Shown here: positions 40,043 to 49,963 of the stretch, piece after piece | Layout: the number at the start of each line of letters is the position of its first letter | Numbering within the stretch: position 1 is the stretch's first letter | Assembly: GCF_001541095.1 (NCBI RefSeq) | Contig: NZ_LMXH01000006.1 | Span: 228,128-292,127, forward strand | Length of the DNA stretch: 64,000 bases | Source of the DNA: Paenibacillus sp. FJAT-26967 | GTDB lineage: Bacteria > Bacillota > Bacilli > Paenibacillales > NBRC-103111 | Direction of reading: 5' to 3' | The notes under the pieces: generated by a model | Told to the model about the DNA's origin: nothing | Databases searched by the model: none | Seen by the model: only the letters and a program-made list of their open reading frames with translations | Made by a program: the position numbers and the translations under genes

Positions 40043-40990
40043 TTACAAGGATTTGCTCCAGTCATGAACCATATGTCCATCCAGGAATTTCTCACAGTCT
40101 AGAGCAGCCATACATCCGCTTCCGGCAGCTGTAATCGCTTGACGGTATTTCAAGTCTTGTACATCCCCGCAAGCGAATACACCCGGAATATTGGTTTCGG
40201 TCGTACCCGGTTTCACGAGAATGTAGCCCGTTTCGTCCGTAGTAATCTGACCTCCCAGGAAAGCTGTGTTAGGAGTATGTCCGATCGCTACGAAGATGCC
40301 ATCGGTCTCCAGTACTTCTTCAGCTCCTGTTTCATTGTTACGCACCTTGAGGCCTGTAACACCTTTGTCACCTGCTACAACTCCAAGCGGAGTAGCATTA
40401 AGGTTCCAAGTGATTTTCTCATTCTCACGCGCACGATCCTGCATAATCTTGGAAGCGCGGAGCTCCGATCTGCGGTGAACCACCTTAACTTCCGATGCGA
40501 AACGCGTCAGGAAGTTCGCTTCTTCCATAGCCGAGTCTCCGCCGCCTACGACAATGATTTTCTTCCCCCGGAAGAAGAACCCGTCACAGGTTGCGCATGT
40601 GCTTACGCCGCGGCCGATGTTCTCGCGCTCGCTCTCGATTCCCAGCAACTTAGCGGAGGCGCCCGTGGAGATGATCAGGGATTCCGCCTCGATCTCTCCC
40701 ATGCCTTCTACAGACAGTTTAAACGGACGTTTAGACATATCAACGCTATTCACCCAGCCGGTTTTAAACTCAGCACCGAAACGCTCAGCCTGCTTGCGCA
40801 TATTATCCATAAGTTCCGGTCCCATGATTCCTTCAGGGAAGCCCGGGAAGTTCTCGACTTCGGTAGTTGTGGTTAACTGCCCGCCGGGTTCAGGTCCTTC
40901 GATAACCAATGGATTGAGATTAGCGCGTGCCAGGTAGATGGCAGCTGTTAAACCGGCGGGGCCGGTTCCCACAACGATTGTTTTATACAT
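40043..40990 (-). CDS. trxB: Thioredoxin reductase
   Basis: 315 residues from ATG 40990 (GGAGGAGAGG upstream). FAD motif TIVVGTGPAGLTAAIYLARA, redox-active pair in GVSTCATCDGFFF, NADPH motif IIVVGGGDSAMEEANFLTRF, and the C-terminal VFACGDVQDLKYRQAITAAG. It reduces thioredoxin with NADPH. Same relative position as in Bacillus, upstream of rapZ and beside the TPR gene. Confidence 0.98.
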   Translation of the reverse strand: MYKTIVVGTGPAGLTAAIYLARANLNPLVIEGPEPGGQLTTTTEVENFPGFPEGIMGPELMDNMRKQAERFGAEFKTGWVNSVDMSKRPFKLSVEGMGEIEAESLIISTGASAKLLGIESERENIGRGVSTCATCDGFFFRGKKIIVVGGGDSAMEEANFLTRFASEVKVVHRRSELRASKIMQDRARENEKITWNLNATPLGVVAGDKGVTGLKVRNNETGAEEVLETDGIFVAIGHTPNTAFLGGQITTDETGYILVKPGTTETNIPGVFACGDVQDLKYRQAITAAGSGCMAALDCEKFLDGHMVHDWSKSL

Positions 40991-41132
40991 AAATGACCTC
41001 TCCTCCTTCAAATGAGTCATTCTGCAAAGACATAATATACAGTTGCTTGCAGAATGGCCCGGATTCTATTTCGCTGCAATCATTCTCTATTTAAAATAAT
41101 TCTAATTTAAATTACTATTGTATGCAAGTTGT

Positions 41133-42884
41133 TTACTCACTGCCCTTGTTATCCACACTCCAAAGCTTCGGAAGAATGGCGTCCATCTTCTCCTTCAAAC
41201 CGCATGCTTCATCAATAAGCTTCACGTTCTTACTCACTGTTGACACGGTTGTATGATAGCGGCTGGCCACCTCATGATAGGAAACGGACCGGCGGTGCAT
41301 TTTGGCAACGAGATATTCAAGCGCGGCCGACCAGCCCTCCACTTTTGTAATACGCGGAACACTCGGATAAACCCTGCTCAAATATTCTACCCACAGCGTC
41401 TGCAGGTCATGCTGTTGAATCATATCATAACGCTGGTGCATTTGACGGTGGGCGGTTTCCATCACAACCTGCCATTTCGGCTCCCATTTAGGGAGATCTG
41501 CTGCATGGACCGTGCTCTGAATCGTCTTTAACCCGCCATCCAAATGCGCTTCCAGCGGTTCATCTACACCAATACTACGCAGGACAAACAAGGCGACCTT
41601 CTTCAGGTAATCGTCTTCTTTGGGATCTGCGATAAATTCAGACAGCGCTTCTTTTACTTCATTATCGCCAATGTGTCCGAATGTCTGTAGTACTTGAAGC
41701 TTCGTTTCGACATCTCCATGGCGGAGTGCCCAGAAGAATGAACTCCTGACAAGAGGATCTTTGGCTATCTGATCCGGGATTGATTCAGGAGACTGCTCCA
41801 GTTGCCGGAACTGCTCCTCAAAAGGCAGATGATAGTGGTAGCTCAGCGACATAGGACGGTCGTCCGAGCGCCGGTTCAACTGTTCCAGATAGAATCTCGC
41901 GATGTCCGAACCCGGGTCAAGCTTATCCACCTGTTTCCAGAAACTTCTGGCCTCATGAAATCTTCCGATATTGCAAGCAGCCACTGCCGCGTAGTGATAC
42001 AGGCAAGGATCAAGAGACGTCTCGCTGGTCTTGTGAAGACGTCTAAAAAGCTGATACGCTTTCTCATGGTCGCCTAGAATCCCCATTGTCGTAGCCAGCT
42101 TAAAGACATGTTCTTGTTGGAACGGAAAAGTCTTGCGAAGGGTTATGGACAGCTCGGCGAGTTCTTCCTTGCGCCCCAAGTGCTGGTAGAAAATTGCCAG
42201 ATTACACAAGGCATGAAGATTGCCGGGATCTATATCCAGTACTTCCAGAATCGCTTCCAGCGACTTCTGAAAATGACCTGTGTAGTAATAGGCCAGCGCC
42301 AGATTGTTACGCGCCGCTAAAAATTCGCCGTGTTCCTCGACGATCTGCTCCAAAAGGCGAACCGCTTCCGCAAATTTGCCTTCTTCCAGCAGCAGTCGCG
42401 CCTGGTCATGCTCGTACAATCCCTCGCGGGATTTAATTGTCTTCAGCTTAGTCGGACGTTCCAGTTCATAGCTGAGGAAATCGAGCATTTCTTCGGCTTC
42501 TTCTAAATATTGGCCACTTGAATCATTCTCTAAATAACGAACAAGCGCTTCCTCCGCCAGTTCATGCTGATCCATATTGGCGTAATTGTTAGCCATATAG
42601 AAATAACACTCGGTCATAGAGGAATCAATCCGATCCAGAACTTCTTTCAGGATCTCGTTAGATTCCTCGTATTTGCCAAGTTCCGACAGAACACCTGCCA
42701 GATTACAATGGTTGACCGGGTTATCCTGTTCGTATTCCACCGCACGCCGGAAGTATTTCAACGCCTTATCATAATGGAAACGATCGAGCGATTGAACCGC
42801 TCTTTCGAAAAAGAACGTGGCATCCATGCTGATAGGAATTATTTTTGGTTCCGGCTTTACGGAGACACGCTTTTTCTTTTCCAT
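41133..42884 (-). CDS. TPR-repeat protein
   Basis: 583 residues. Tetratricopeptide repeats fill about 20-330: FERAVQSLDRFHYDKALKYF, NPVNHCNLAGVLSELGKYEE, LLEEGKFAEAVRLLEQIVEE, NNLALAYYYTGHFQKSLEAI and HALCNLAIFYQHLGRKEELA. The C-terminus contains a possible helix-turn-helix (SYHEVASRYHTTVSTVSKNV). It matches the position of Bacillus yvcD, a TPR gene of unknown role next to trxB. Probably a protein-interaction scaffold. GGAGGTGCC lies upstream of the ATG. Confidence 0.88.
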   Translation of the reverse strand: MEKKKRVSVKPEPKIIPISMDATFFFERAVQSLDRFHYDKALKYFRRAVEYEQDNPVNHCNLAGVLSELGKYEESNEILKEVLDRIDSSMTECYFYMANNYANMDQHELAEEALVRYLENDSSGQYLEEAEEMLDFLSYELERPTKLKTIKSREGLYEHDQARLLLEEGKFAEAVRLLEQIVEEHGEFLAARNNLALAYYYTGHFQKSLEAILEVLDIDPGNLHALCNLAIFYQHLGRKEELAELSITLRKTFPFQQEHVFKLATTMGILGDHEKAYQLFRRLHKTSETSLDPCLYHYAAVAACNIGRFHEARSFWKQVDKLDPGSDIARFYLEQLNRRSDDRPMSLSYHYHLPFEEQFRQLEQSPESIPDQIAKDPLVRSSFFWALRHGDVETKLQVLQTFGHIGDNEVKEALSEFIADPKEDDYLKKVALFVLRSIGVDEPLEAHLDGGLKTIQSTVHAADLPKWEPKWQVVMETAHRQMHQRYDMIQQHDLQTLWVEYLSRVYPSVPRITKVEGWSAALEYLVAKMHRRSVSYHEVASRYHTTVSTVSKNVKLIDEACGLKEKMDAILPKLWSVDNKGSE

Positions 42885-42958
42885 GAAGTAGGCACCTCCG
42901 GTACTTTGAGATCATATGATCCAGTATAGCATAGTCCCCGAGGTTTCAAAAACACGTT

Positions 42959-43906
42959 TTAAACGCCGCCGTACTTAAACAGCGAGGATAGAGAGCCGCC
43001 GTCACTAACGATACGGATCGCATGCGAGAGCAGCGGAGCCACGGACAAGACTTTAAAACGCTCCGGATGTTCTTCCGGAATCGCAAGGGAATCCGTAATA
43101 ACAACTTCACGAATGTTAGGGTGATCAAGCCGCTGCAGGGCAGGACCGGAGAACACGGCATGTGTAGCACACACATAAATATCATTAGCTCCGCGTTCCT
43201 TGAGTCCTTCTACTACGTTGACAATAGTCGTTCCGGTATCAATGAGATCCTCGATAATGATCGGCGTACGGCCTTCCACATCTCCGATAACGTGAGTAAT
43301 GACAGCTTCGTTATGAGCCGGGCGCTTCTTGAACATCATAGCAAACGGGGCATCCAGAATATTCGCAAGTCTTTCCGCAGTTGTAGCTCGTCCGGCATCC
43401 GGGGATACAATGACCGGATCTACGATATTCTTCTTCGTGATGTAATCACTGATCAGATCCAGAGCCGTTAAGTGGTCAACCGGAATATCGAAGAAACCTT
43501 GGATTGCCGGGGCGTGCAGGTCAATCGTAATAAGGCGGTCAGCTCCTGCAGCTCCAACGAGATCCGCGACAAGTTTCGCAGAAATCGGCTCACGGGGAGC
43601 TGCTTTTCTCTCTTGACGGGAGTAACCATAGTAAGGCAGAACCAAGTTAATCGTACGTGCAGATGCACGCTTGGCCGCATCCATCATTACCAGCAATTCC
43701 ATCAGATGCTCGTTGATCGGATGAGAGAAGGTTTGAACCAAGAATACATCACAGTTACGTACACCTTCTTCATACAAACAATAAATTTCCCCGCTTTTAA
43801 ACCGGGACAGCTTGATTTTACCAAGCGGTACGTGCAGCTCGTCGCATATTTGCTGTGCCAGCTTCGGGTTTGAAGAGCCGGAGAAAATTTTAATGTTGGA
43901 ATCCAT
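42959..43906 (-). CDS. prs: Ribose-phosphate pyrophosphokinase-family protein (PRPP synthetase)
   Basis: 315 residues. IKIFSGSSNPKLAQQICDEL, LVMMDAAKRASARTINLVLP, YYGYSRQERKAAPREPISAK, the flexible-loop KRPAH, and the PRPP-binding loop IIIEDLIDTGTTIVN. It makes PRPP from ribose 5-phosphate and ATP, the starting compound for histidine, purines and pyrimidines. It lies directly downstream of the histidine operon, which uses PRPP at the HisG step, although a terminator lies between. Typical firmicute Prs is next to glmU, so this may be a second copy. Confidence 0.92.
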   Translation of the reverse strand: MDSNIKIFSGSSNPKLAQQICDELHVPLGKIKLSRFKSGEIYCLYEEGVRNCDVFLVQTFSHPINEHLMELLVMMDAAKRASARTINLVLPYYGYSRQERKAAPREPISAKLVADLVGAAGADRLITIDLHAPAIQGFFDIPVDHLTALDLISDYITKKNIVDPVIVSPDAGRATTAERLANILDAPFAMMFKKRPAHNEAVITHVIGDVEGRTPIIIEDLIDTGTTIVNVVEGLKERGANDIYVCATHAVFSGPALQRLDHPNIREVVITDSLAIPEEHPERFKVLSVAPLLSHAIRIVSDGGSLSSLFKYGGV

Positions 43907-44167
43907 GGTTACCTCCGATATGTTTTTGATAAATTGGGATCGTACACAGGGTCAATCTGATCAATTTCTTATTATTATACCGCTGTGCTTTGCGCATACA
44001 TTAATACGCTTACAGCGTCTGAGTAACTAAGCTGAAGGAGTTGATCCTTCTTCATCTATAAGGGGGATTTTATACCCCACACCATTATACATGAAACATG
44101 TCGAAATTAAAAAGCACGGCCGCAGCCAATTCGTGGGTAATTGTGACTAGTTTATGAACAAGGAAGC
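43907..44167. other. hisIE-prs spacer
   Basis: Control region of prs. A perfect TATAAT (minus strand, 44084-44089) with a weak TTTTAA 17 bp upstream could be its promoter. A small GAAGGA/TCCTTC hairpin lies at about 44032-44048. No gene is seen. Confidence 0.45.
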
Positions 44168-44229
44168 AAAAAAGCGGCATCCGTTCCTCTCCCTGCCAAT
44201 TAGCAGGTAAGGTTCAGAGACCGCTCTTT
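44168..44229 (-). terminator. Terminator of the his operon
   Basis: Outer arms GAGCGG and CCGCTTTTTT enclose an inner CCTGC/GCAGG hairpin on the minus strand, ending in a T-run. It begins 6 nt after the hisIE stop. Confidence 0.7.
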
Positions 44230-44234
44230 TTCAT

Positions 44235-44939
44235 TTACTTGGATTTGCTTATATGACGCCGTCCCAGCTCTGCCAGCACGTCATCAAGAGGCAGCTTGGA
44301 TTCACGCATAAGCACCATTAGATGGAAGATCAAATCGCTTGTTTCATAACGTAGTTCGTCATGGTCACGGTTTTTAGCCGCGATAATAACTTCTGCCGCT
44401 TCTTCGCCGACTTTTTTGAGAATTTTGTCGATTCCTTTCTCAAATAAATAAGTCGTATAAGCCCCTTCCGGTCTCTCCGCTTCACGCGAGGCGATGACGG
44501 ATTCCAGTTTCGAGAGGATCGAGAATCTGTCCCCTTCCGATATCGGATCACCGTTACCGGTGTCCGGGGAATCACTATTGAGGTCAGTTTTCTTCACACC
44601 CGCGTCACCCGCCACCTCAATCTCCGTACTGAAACAAGTATACGTTCCGTTATGGCAAGCAGGTCCTGTCTGGTTCACAAGCACGAGCAAGGTGTCCGCA
44701 TCACAATCATACTTCATCGATACAACCTGCTGGGTGTGTCCCGAAGTTGCCCCTTTGTTCCATAACTCGCCGCGTGAACGGCTCCAGAACCAGGTCTTGC
44801 CTGTATCAACTGTACGCTGAAGCGAATCGGCGTTCATATAAGCGAGCATTAACACATCTTTGCTAACAGCATCCTGTACAACAGCGGGTACAAGTCCTTG
44901 GGCATCATAACGGATACGATCTAGCTGCGCATTAATCAT
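44235..44939 (-). CDS. hisIE: Bifunctional phosphoribosyl-AMP cyclohydrolase / phosphoribosyl-ATP pyrophosphatase
   Basis: 234 residues. The HisI half (1-115) has [40 protein letters not shown] and the zinc-binding [10 protein letters not shown]. The HisE half (about 140-234) has [20 protein letters not shown] and [20 protein letters not shown]. It carries out the second and third steps of histidine synthesis. The start overlaps the hisF stop (ATGA). An additional 20-residue linker ([14 protein letters not shown]) joins the halves. Confidence 0.98.
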   Translation of the reverse strand: MINAQLDRIRYDAQGLVPAVVQDAVSKDVLMLAYMNADSLQRTVDTGKTWFWSRSRGELWNKGATSGHTQQVVSMKYDCDADTLLVLVNQTGPACHNGTYTCFSTEIEVAGDAGVKKTDLNSDSPDTGNGDPISEGDRFSILSKLESVIASREAERPEGAYTTYLFEKGIDKILKKVGEEAAEVIIAAKNRDHDELRYETSDLIFHLMVLMRESKLPLDDVLAELGRRHISKSK

Positions 44940-45694
44940 CGAATCTCCACTCCTTTGTGCTTCAGACTGTCTTTTACGCTTTGTACCGTCAATTCTTTAT
45001 AGTGAAAAATCGTTGCGGCGAGACCTGCGTCCGCCCCGCCTTTCGTAAACACATCATAAAAGTGCTCTTCGTTCCCTGCGCCGCCTGAGGCAATAACAGG
45101 TATTCTCACGGAATCCGTAACCGCCTTGGTCAGCGGCAAATCAAAGCCGTCCTTCGTACCGTCCGCATCCATGCTGGTAAGAAGCAGCTCGCCGGCACCC
45201 ATGCTTTCCATCTGCTTCACCCACTGCAGAACCTTGATGCCGGAAGCATTGCGGCCGCCGTGCGTATAGACTTCCCACTCGCCCCAAGCTTCGTTGTATT
45301 TCGCATCGACAGCGACAACGATGCACTGGGAGCCGAACCTGCGGGCTCCGTCCGAAACGAGCTGAGGATTCAGAACCGCGGCTGTATTGATCCCGATTTT
45401 ATCGGCTCCCGCACGCAGCAGACGCTTCATATCCTCCGTATTCGAAATTCCGCCGCCGACCGTGAAGGGAATGGTGATTTCACCTGCCGTCTTCTTAACG
45501 ACTTCAACCATCGTCGCCCGTCCTTCAACCGACGCGGAAATATCGAGGAAGACCAGTTCATCCGCACCTTCCCGATCATAGATCGAGGCCAGTTCAACCG
45601 GGTCGCCGGCGTCTCTCAGATTCACAAAGTTAACTCCCTTGACGACCCGTCCGTCTTTCACGTCTAGACAGGGAACAATCCGTTTAGCCAGCAT
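44936..45694 (-). CDS. hisF: Imidazole glycerol phosphate synthase, cyclase subunit
   Basis: 252 residues from ATG 45694 with GGGGAAGG upstream; a longer frame to 45775 overlaps hisA and lacks family similarity. Catalytic Asp in [16 protein letters not shown] and [14 protein letters not shown], phosphate sites TVGGGISN and [12 protein letters not shown]. It closes the imidazole ring using ammonia from HisH. The start lies 67 nt after the hisA stop. Confidence 0.98.
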   Translation of the reverse strand: MLAKRIVPCLDVKDGRVVKGVNFVNLRDAGDPVELASIYDREGADELVFLDISASVEGRATMVEVVKKTAGEITIPFTVGGGISNTEDMKRLLRAGADKIGINTAAVLNPQLVSDGARRFGSQCIVVAVDAKYNEAWGEWEVYTHGGRNASGIKVLQWVKQMESMGAGELLLTSMDADGTKDGFDLPLTKAVTDSVRIPVIASGGAGNEEHFYDVFTKGGADAGLAATIFHYKELTVQSVKDSLKHKGVEIR

Positions 45695-45761
45695 ATGACC
45701 TTCCCCTTTCATAAATATTGCGGAGTCCGCCCGATTCCAGTCAGTTCTCTGACTTTTCTTG

Positions 45762-46493
45762 CTACTGTTTGACAAGCTCCAACGCGTCCTTCAACTGGAT
45801 GCTGCCGGTGTATAGTGCTTTGCCGACAATCGCGCCGCCGACTCCGTTCGTTTGCTCGGCAGCGAGCTTCTGAAGGTCACTTGTCTGGCTAACCCCGCCC
45901 GATGCGATTACGGTCTGACCCGAAACCTGTGCCAGACGGACGATCGCCTCTACATTCGGTCCGCCCATCATACCATCACGCGAAATATCCGTGAAGATAA
46001 ATGTCTTGGCGCCATGCTCAGCAAGCTGTACGGCCAGATCCTCCGCCTTTACTGCGGATGTCTCCAGCCAGCCTCGCGTTGCTACCAGACCATCCCGCGC
46101 ATCAATGCCAATCGCTACCTTTTCTCCATGCTTAGCAAGGAGTTTCTGAACGAAGGCGCGGTCCTCGATCGCTGCCGTACCGAGAATAACCCTTGATACA
46201 CCCAGGGATAGCAGACGGTCTACATCTTCTTCGGTACGCAGTCCGCCGCCGACCTGCACCGGTACCTTCACGCTTTTGGCAATCTCGCCGATCAGTTTAT
46301 CATTAACAGGATGGCCTGCTTTCGCTCCATCCAGGTCAACCAGATGAATCCACTGTCCGCCCTGCGCTTCCCATTCTTCAGCCACTGCCAGCGGATTTTC
46401 GTTATAGATTGTTTCCTGGTTATAATCGCCCTGGACAAGACGGACACATTTGCCGTCCCGTATATCAATTGCCGGGTATATGATAAAAGACAT
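45762..46493 (-). CDS. hisA: ProFAR isomerase
   Basis: 243 residues. [20 protein letters not shown] (catalytic Asp), [20 protein letters not shown], the second Asp in [14 protein letters not shown], and ASGGVS. It isomerises the ProFAR intermediate before HisF/HisH. 78 nt after hisH; the spacer holds a small GC hairpin (AGGCCCCCGAAGGCCT, minus strand). Confidence 0.98.
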   Translation of the reverse strand: MSFIIYPAIDIRDGKCVRLVQGDYNQETIYNENPLAVAEEWEAQGGQWIHLVDLDGAKAGHPVNDKLIGEIAKSVKVPVQVGGGLRTEEDVDRLLSLGVSRVILGTAAIEDRAFVQKLLAKHGEKVAIGIDARDGLVATRGWLETSAVKAEDLAVQLAEHGAKTFIFTDISRDGMMGGPNVEAIVRLAQVSGQTVIASGGVSQTSDLQKLAAEQTNGVGGAIVGKALYTGSIQLKDALELVKQ

Positions 46494-46571
46494 TATTTAT
46501 TCCTCCACCTGTCTAGGCCTTCGGGGGCCTGCTTTCCTATCCGATTGCATGAACCGTGTTACCCGTGTACT

Positions 46572-47180
46572 TTATTTACTTCCACATAACCGGACAAAAT
46601 TGTTCAACAGCTGCATACCCAGATCTCCGCTTTTCTCCGGATGAAACTGCATGCCATAAATAGAACCACGGCCGACGATAGCCGTTACCGGCTGATTATA
46701 ATCCGTTACGGCAAGCAGGTCCTTATCGTCTTCCGGCTTCACATGATAGGAATGGACGAAATAAACATGCCCTTCTTCCAATCCCTCGAAAAGCGGACTT
46801 TGCTGCCGGTACTCCAGCTGGTTCCAACCCATATGAGGCACTTTGTAATCGCCTTGAAAGCGAACCACCTTGCCTTGAAGGAGATTAAGACCCTCATGGT
46901 CTCCATGCTCCTCGCTGGTTGTGAAAAGAAGCTGCATGCCGAGGCAGATCCCCAGCAGCGGTTTGCCATCGGAAGTGAGCCCTTGCAGCAGCCGGTCCAA
47001 TTCCAGAGAGCGCAGCTGCTCCATCGCATCGCCGAATGCTCCTACCCCCGGCAGAATTAGACCATCCGCTTCCGCCAAAACCTTCGGATCAGCCGTTACG
47101 ACAGATGCGCAGCCGAGCCGTTCCACGGCTTTGCTGACACTATGCAGATTACCCATGCCGTAATCGATGATGGCGATCAT
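46572..47180 (-). CDS. hisH: Imidazole glycerol phosphate synthase, glutaminase subunit
   Basis: 202 residues from ATG 47180, one base after the hisB stop. IAIIDYGMGNLHSVSKAVER, oxyanion PGVGAFGDAM, nucleophile Cys in LGICLGMQLLF, and His/Glu in MQFHPEKSGDLG. It supplies ammonia from glutamine to HisF. The longer frame to 47279 overlaps hisB and is not a real N-terminus. Confidence 0.98.
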   Translation of the reverse strand: MIAIIDYGMGNLHSVSKAVERLGCASVVTADPKVLAEADGLILPGVGAFGDAMEQLRSLELDRLLQGLTSDGKPLLGICLGMQLLFTTSEEHGDHEGLNLLQGKVVRFQGDYKVPHMGWNQLEYRQQSPLFEGLEEGHVYFVHSYHVKPEDDKDLLAVTDYNQPVTAIVGRGSIYGMQFHPEKSGDLGMQLLNNFVRLCGSK

Positions 47181-47181
47181 G

Positions 47182-47805
47182 CTAGAGAACTCCCTTCGTA
47201 GAAGGGACACCCTGAACCCGCGGATCGATGACGGTAGCTTCATCAAGTGCACGTCCGAGCGCCTTAAATACCGCTTCAATCATGTGATGCGTGTTCTGCC
47301 CGTAATGGACGATAACATGAAGGGTAATACGCGCTTCCAAAGCGAACTTCCATAAGAATTCTTGAACCAGCTCCGTTGTGAAACTGCCTACCTGCTGAGA
47401 AGGATATTCTGCGCGGTATTCAAAATGCGGACGGTTGCTGATGTCGATCACCACTTGAGCAAGTGCCTCGTCCATCGGTACGAATACACTGGCATACCGT
47501 TTAATTCCACGCTTGTCTCCAAGTGCCTCTCTCAAAGCCTGTCCCAGGCAGATTCCGATATCTTCCACGGTGTGGTGGTCGTCAATCTCAATGTCTCCGC
47601 GGGCATTCACCTGCAAATCAAACTGACCGTGCTTCGTAAGCAAATCCAGCATGTGGTTCAGAAAAGGAACATCGGTCGTTAAATCCGTAATACCTGTACC
47701 ATCCACTCCAAAAGACAGCGTGATATCCGTTTCATTCGTCTTCCGGGCTACACTTGCCGACCGTACGGCGGCTTTTCCCGTTCCTGCTTCTGTCTCGATT
47801 CCCAT
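47182..47805 (-). CDS. hisB: Imidazoleglycerol-phosphate dehydratase
   Basis: 207 residues. Metal-binding motifs DVPFLNHMLDLLTKHGQFDL and DDHHTVEDIGICLGQAL, and GQNTHHMIEAVFKALGRAL. Single-function dehydratase without the phosphatase domain of enterobacterial HisB. Slightly longer N-terminus (about 20 residues) than usual; an internal start cannot be excluded. AGGAGGAGC lies upstream of the ATG. Confidence 0.97.
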   Translation of the reverse strand: MGIETEAGTGKAAVRSASVARKTNETDITLSFGVDGTGITDLTTDVPFLNHMLDLLTKHGQFDLQVNARGDIEIDDHHTVEDIGICLGQALREALGDKRGIKRYASVFVPMDEALAQVVIDISNRPHFEYRAEYPSQQVGSFTTELVQEFLWKFALEARITLHVIVHYGQNTHHMIEAVFKALGRALDEATVIDPRVQGVPSTKGVL

Positions 47806-47918
47806 TTCCGCTCCTCCTCTTTCAAACCCGGCTTCTTATAAATGCTCCATCTCGCTGATCTCAGCCCGGTTTCCCATAGTGTTCTTCAACGCGTCTTATC
47901 ACGGGATCGCAGAGAGAT

Positions 47919-49199
47919 TTACTTGCCTTCTTTCTGCAGCCGTACCTCTATCGCCCTGGCATGCCCTTCAAGTCCTTCATTGCGGGCCAACGTCATAATC
48001 TGCCGGCCATTTGCCAGAAGCGCTTCCTTACTATAAGAAATAACACTTGATTTCTTTATAAAATCATCCACGTTCAACGGCGAAGAGAATCTTGCCGTTC
48101 CGTTGGTAGGCAGGACATGGTTCGGGCCGGCGAAATAATCGCCGACGGGCTCGGGGCTGTAGGCGCCGAGAAAAATGGCGCCGGCATTCTCGATCCGCGG
48201 CAGCACCGCGAACGGGTCCGCGACGAGCAGCTCCGTATGCTCCGGCGCAATCGCGTTGACCACGCGAATGCCTTCATCGAGGTCGGCCACGACCACGATG
48301 GCACCCTTCTCCGCCACAGATACGGCGGCGATCGCTTTACGCGGCAGCAAGCCCAGCTGCCGCTCCACCTCGCTGCGCACCTGCTGGGCAAGTGTGCGTG
48401 AGGGCGTCACCAGAATAGCCGGTGACAGCTCGTCGTGCTCCGCCTGGGCCAGCAGGTCCGCGGCGATGAATTCGGGGTCCGCCGCTTCATCGGCCAGGAC
48501 CACGATGTCCGTCGGTCCCGCAATCATGTCGATGTCGACAACGCCGAACACCGCGCGTTTGGCGAGAGCGACATAAATATTGCCGGGACCGACGATCTTA
48601 TCCGCCGCACGGATCGACTCCGTGCCGTAGGCAAGTGCGGCGACGGCTTGTGCGCCGCCGACGCGGTAGATCTCCCGCACGCCGGCCTCGGCTGCCGCCA
48701 CCAGGATGTGCGGGTTGATGCCCTCTTCCCCGGCTGTAGCCGGAGGCGTCACCATCACGATCTCAGGAACCCCGGCGACCAGCGCCGGAATCGCGTTCAT
48801 GAGAACGGAGGACGGATAAGCCGCCTTGCCGCCGGGGACGTACAATCCGACCCGCTGGAGCGGCCGGATGATTTGGCCCAGCAAGGAGCCGTTGTCCTGC
48901 AGGTCCATCCAGGATACGCGCTTCTGCTTCTCATGGAATGCGCGGATATTGGCGGCCGCTTGACGCAGGGCCTCGATAAATTCGGCGTCTACATGGTCAT
49001 AAGCCGCCTCTATCTCCGCTTCACTCACGCGGAGTTCCTGCAAGTCGACACCGTCGAACTCTTTCGACAAGCGCCTCAGTGCCCGGTCGCCCTCGCTGCG
49101 GACCGCAGCGATGATCGTTCTTACCGCTTCGTTCTGCTCCGGTGTACCGTAATCGACTTCGCGGTCCAGCTTAAATTCATTCGCATCAACGATCTTCAT
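47919..49199 (-). CDS. hisD: Histidinol dehydrogenase
   Basis: 426 residues. [20 protein letters not shown], the zinc and active-site region [17 protein letters not shown], and the C-terminal catalytic Glu/His pair in [13 protein letters not shown] with [20 protein letters not shown]. It performs the last two oxidations to histidine. Locally higher GC than its neighbours. Lies between hisG and hisB. Confidence 0.98.
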   Translation of the reverse strand: MKIVDANEFKLDREVDYGTPEQNEAVRTIIAAVRSEGDRALRRLSKEFDGVDLQELRVSEAEIEAAYDHVDAEFIEALRQAAANIRAFHEKQKRVSWMDLQDNGSLLGQIIRPLQRVGLYVPGGKAAYPSSVLMNAIPALVAGVPEIVMVTPPATAGEEGINPHILVAAAEAGVREIYRVGGAQAVAALAYGTESIRAADKIVGPGNIYVALAKRAVFGVVDIDMIAGPTDIVVLADEAADPEFIAADLLAQAEHDELSPAILVTPSRTLAQQVRSEVERQLGLLPRKAIAAVSVAEKGAIVVVADLDEGIRVVNAIAPEHTELLVADPFAVLPRIENAGAIFLGAYSPEPVGDYFAGPNHVLPTNGTARFSSPLNVDDFIKKSSVISYSKEALLANGRQIMTLARNEGLEGHARAIEVRLQKEGK

Positions 49200-49309
49200 A
49201 CGCCATCATCCTTTCCTGACGGGAGTGCCGTCGATTTTATATAAGGCCTTACAGTCCCCGCGGGCTGAATAGCCGAATTATTTTATATACACCCTTGCGT
49301 TCCGTTCTC

Positions 49310-49951
49310 TTATTCCTCTTCAGGCAGGGCGATGGTTGCTTGCAGAGCATCGCAGAGCTGCTGAATGCGCTCGTTCTTCATCCGGTAGCTGACGCGGTTT
49401 GCGATCAGACGGCTTGTAATCGGGAAGATTTCCTCATATTCAACCAGCCCGTTCTCGCGCAGTGTCTGGCCGGTTTCCACCATATCCACAATGCGGTCCG
49501 CAAGCCCGATCATCGGGGCAAGCTCAATGGATCCGTTCAATTTAATGACCTCAACCTGCTGGCCCTTCTCACGGAAATACTGTGATGCGACACGCGGATA
49601 TTTGGTAGCGACACGCGGGTTCAGAACCTGCTGCCAGTCTGGCATTGCGATAACCGACATCCGGCATCGTGCTATCCCGAGGTCAAGAAGTTCATACACA
49701 TCTCTGTTCTCTTCCATCAGCACGTCTTTGCCGACAACTCCGATATCGGCTACACCGTACTCCACATAAGTAGGCACATCAACCGGTTTTGCCAGAATGA
49801 ATTCCATATTCGCTTCCGGGAATGTCACGATCAAGCGGCGTGAGTCATCTCCACTATCCTCCGGCATCGGCAATCCCGCACGGCGGAACAGTTTGAAGGC
49901 CTGTTTATAAATACGCCCTTTAGGCATGGCTACTTTGAGCATTTCCTGCAT
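49310..49951 (-). CDS. hisG: ATP phosphoribosyltransferase, short form
   Basis: 213 residues, the short type that lacks the regulatory C-terminal domain and needs HisZ. Motifs: [52 protein letters not shown], and the PRPP loop in [19 protein letters not shown]. It commits ATP and PRPP to histidine synthesis. The hisZ gene lies 12 nt upstream. Confidence 0.98.
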   Translation of the reverse strand: MQEMLKVAMPKGRIYKQAFKLFRRAGLPMPEDSGDDSRRLIVTFPEANMEFILAKPVDVPTYVEYGVADIGVVGKDVLMEENRDVYELLDLGIARCRMSVIAMPDWQQVLNPRVATKYPRVASQYFREKGQQVEVIKLNGSIELAPMIGLADRIVDMVETGQTLRENGLVEYEEIFPITSRLIANRVSYRMKNERIQQLCDALQATIALPEEE

Positions 49952-49963
49952 CCGTCCTGCCTC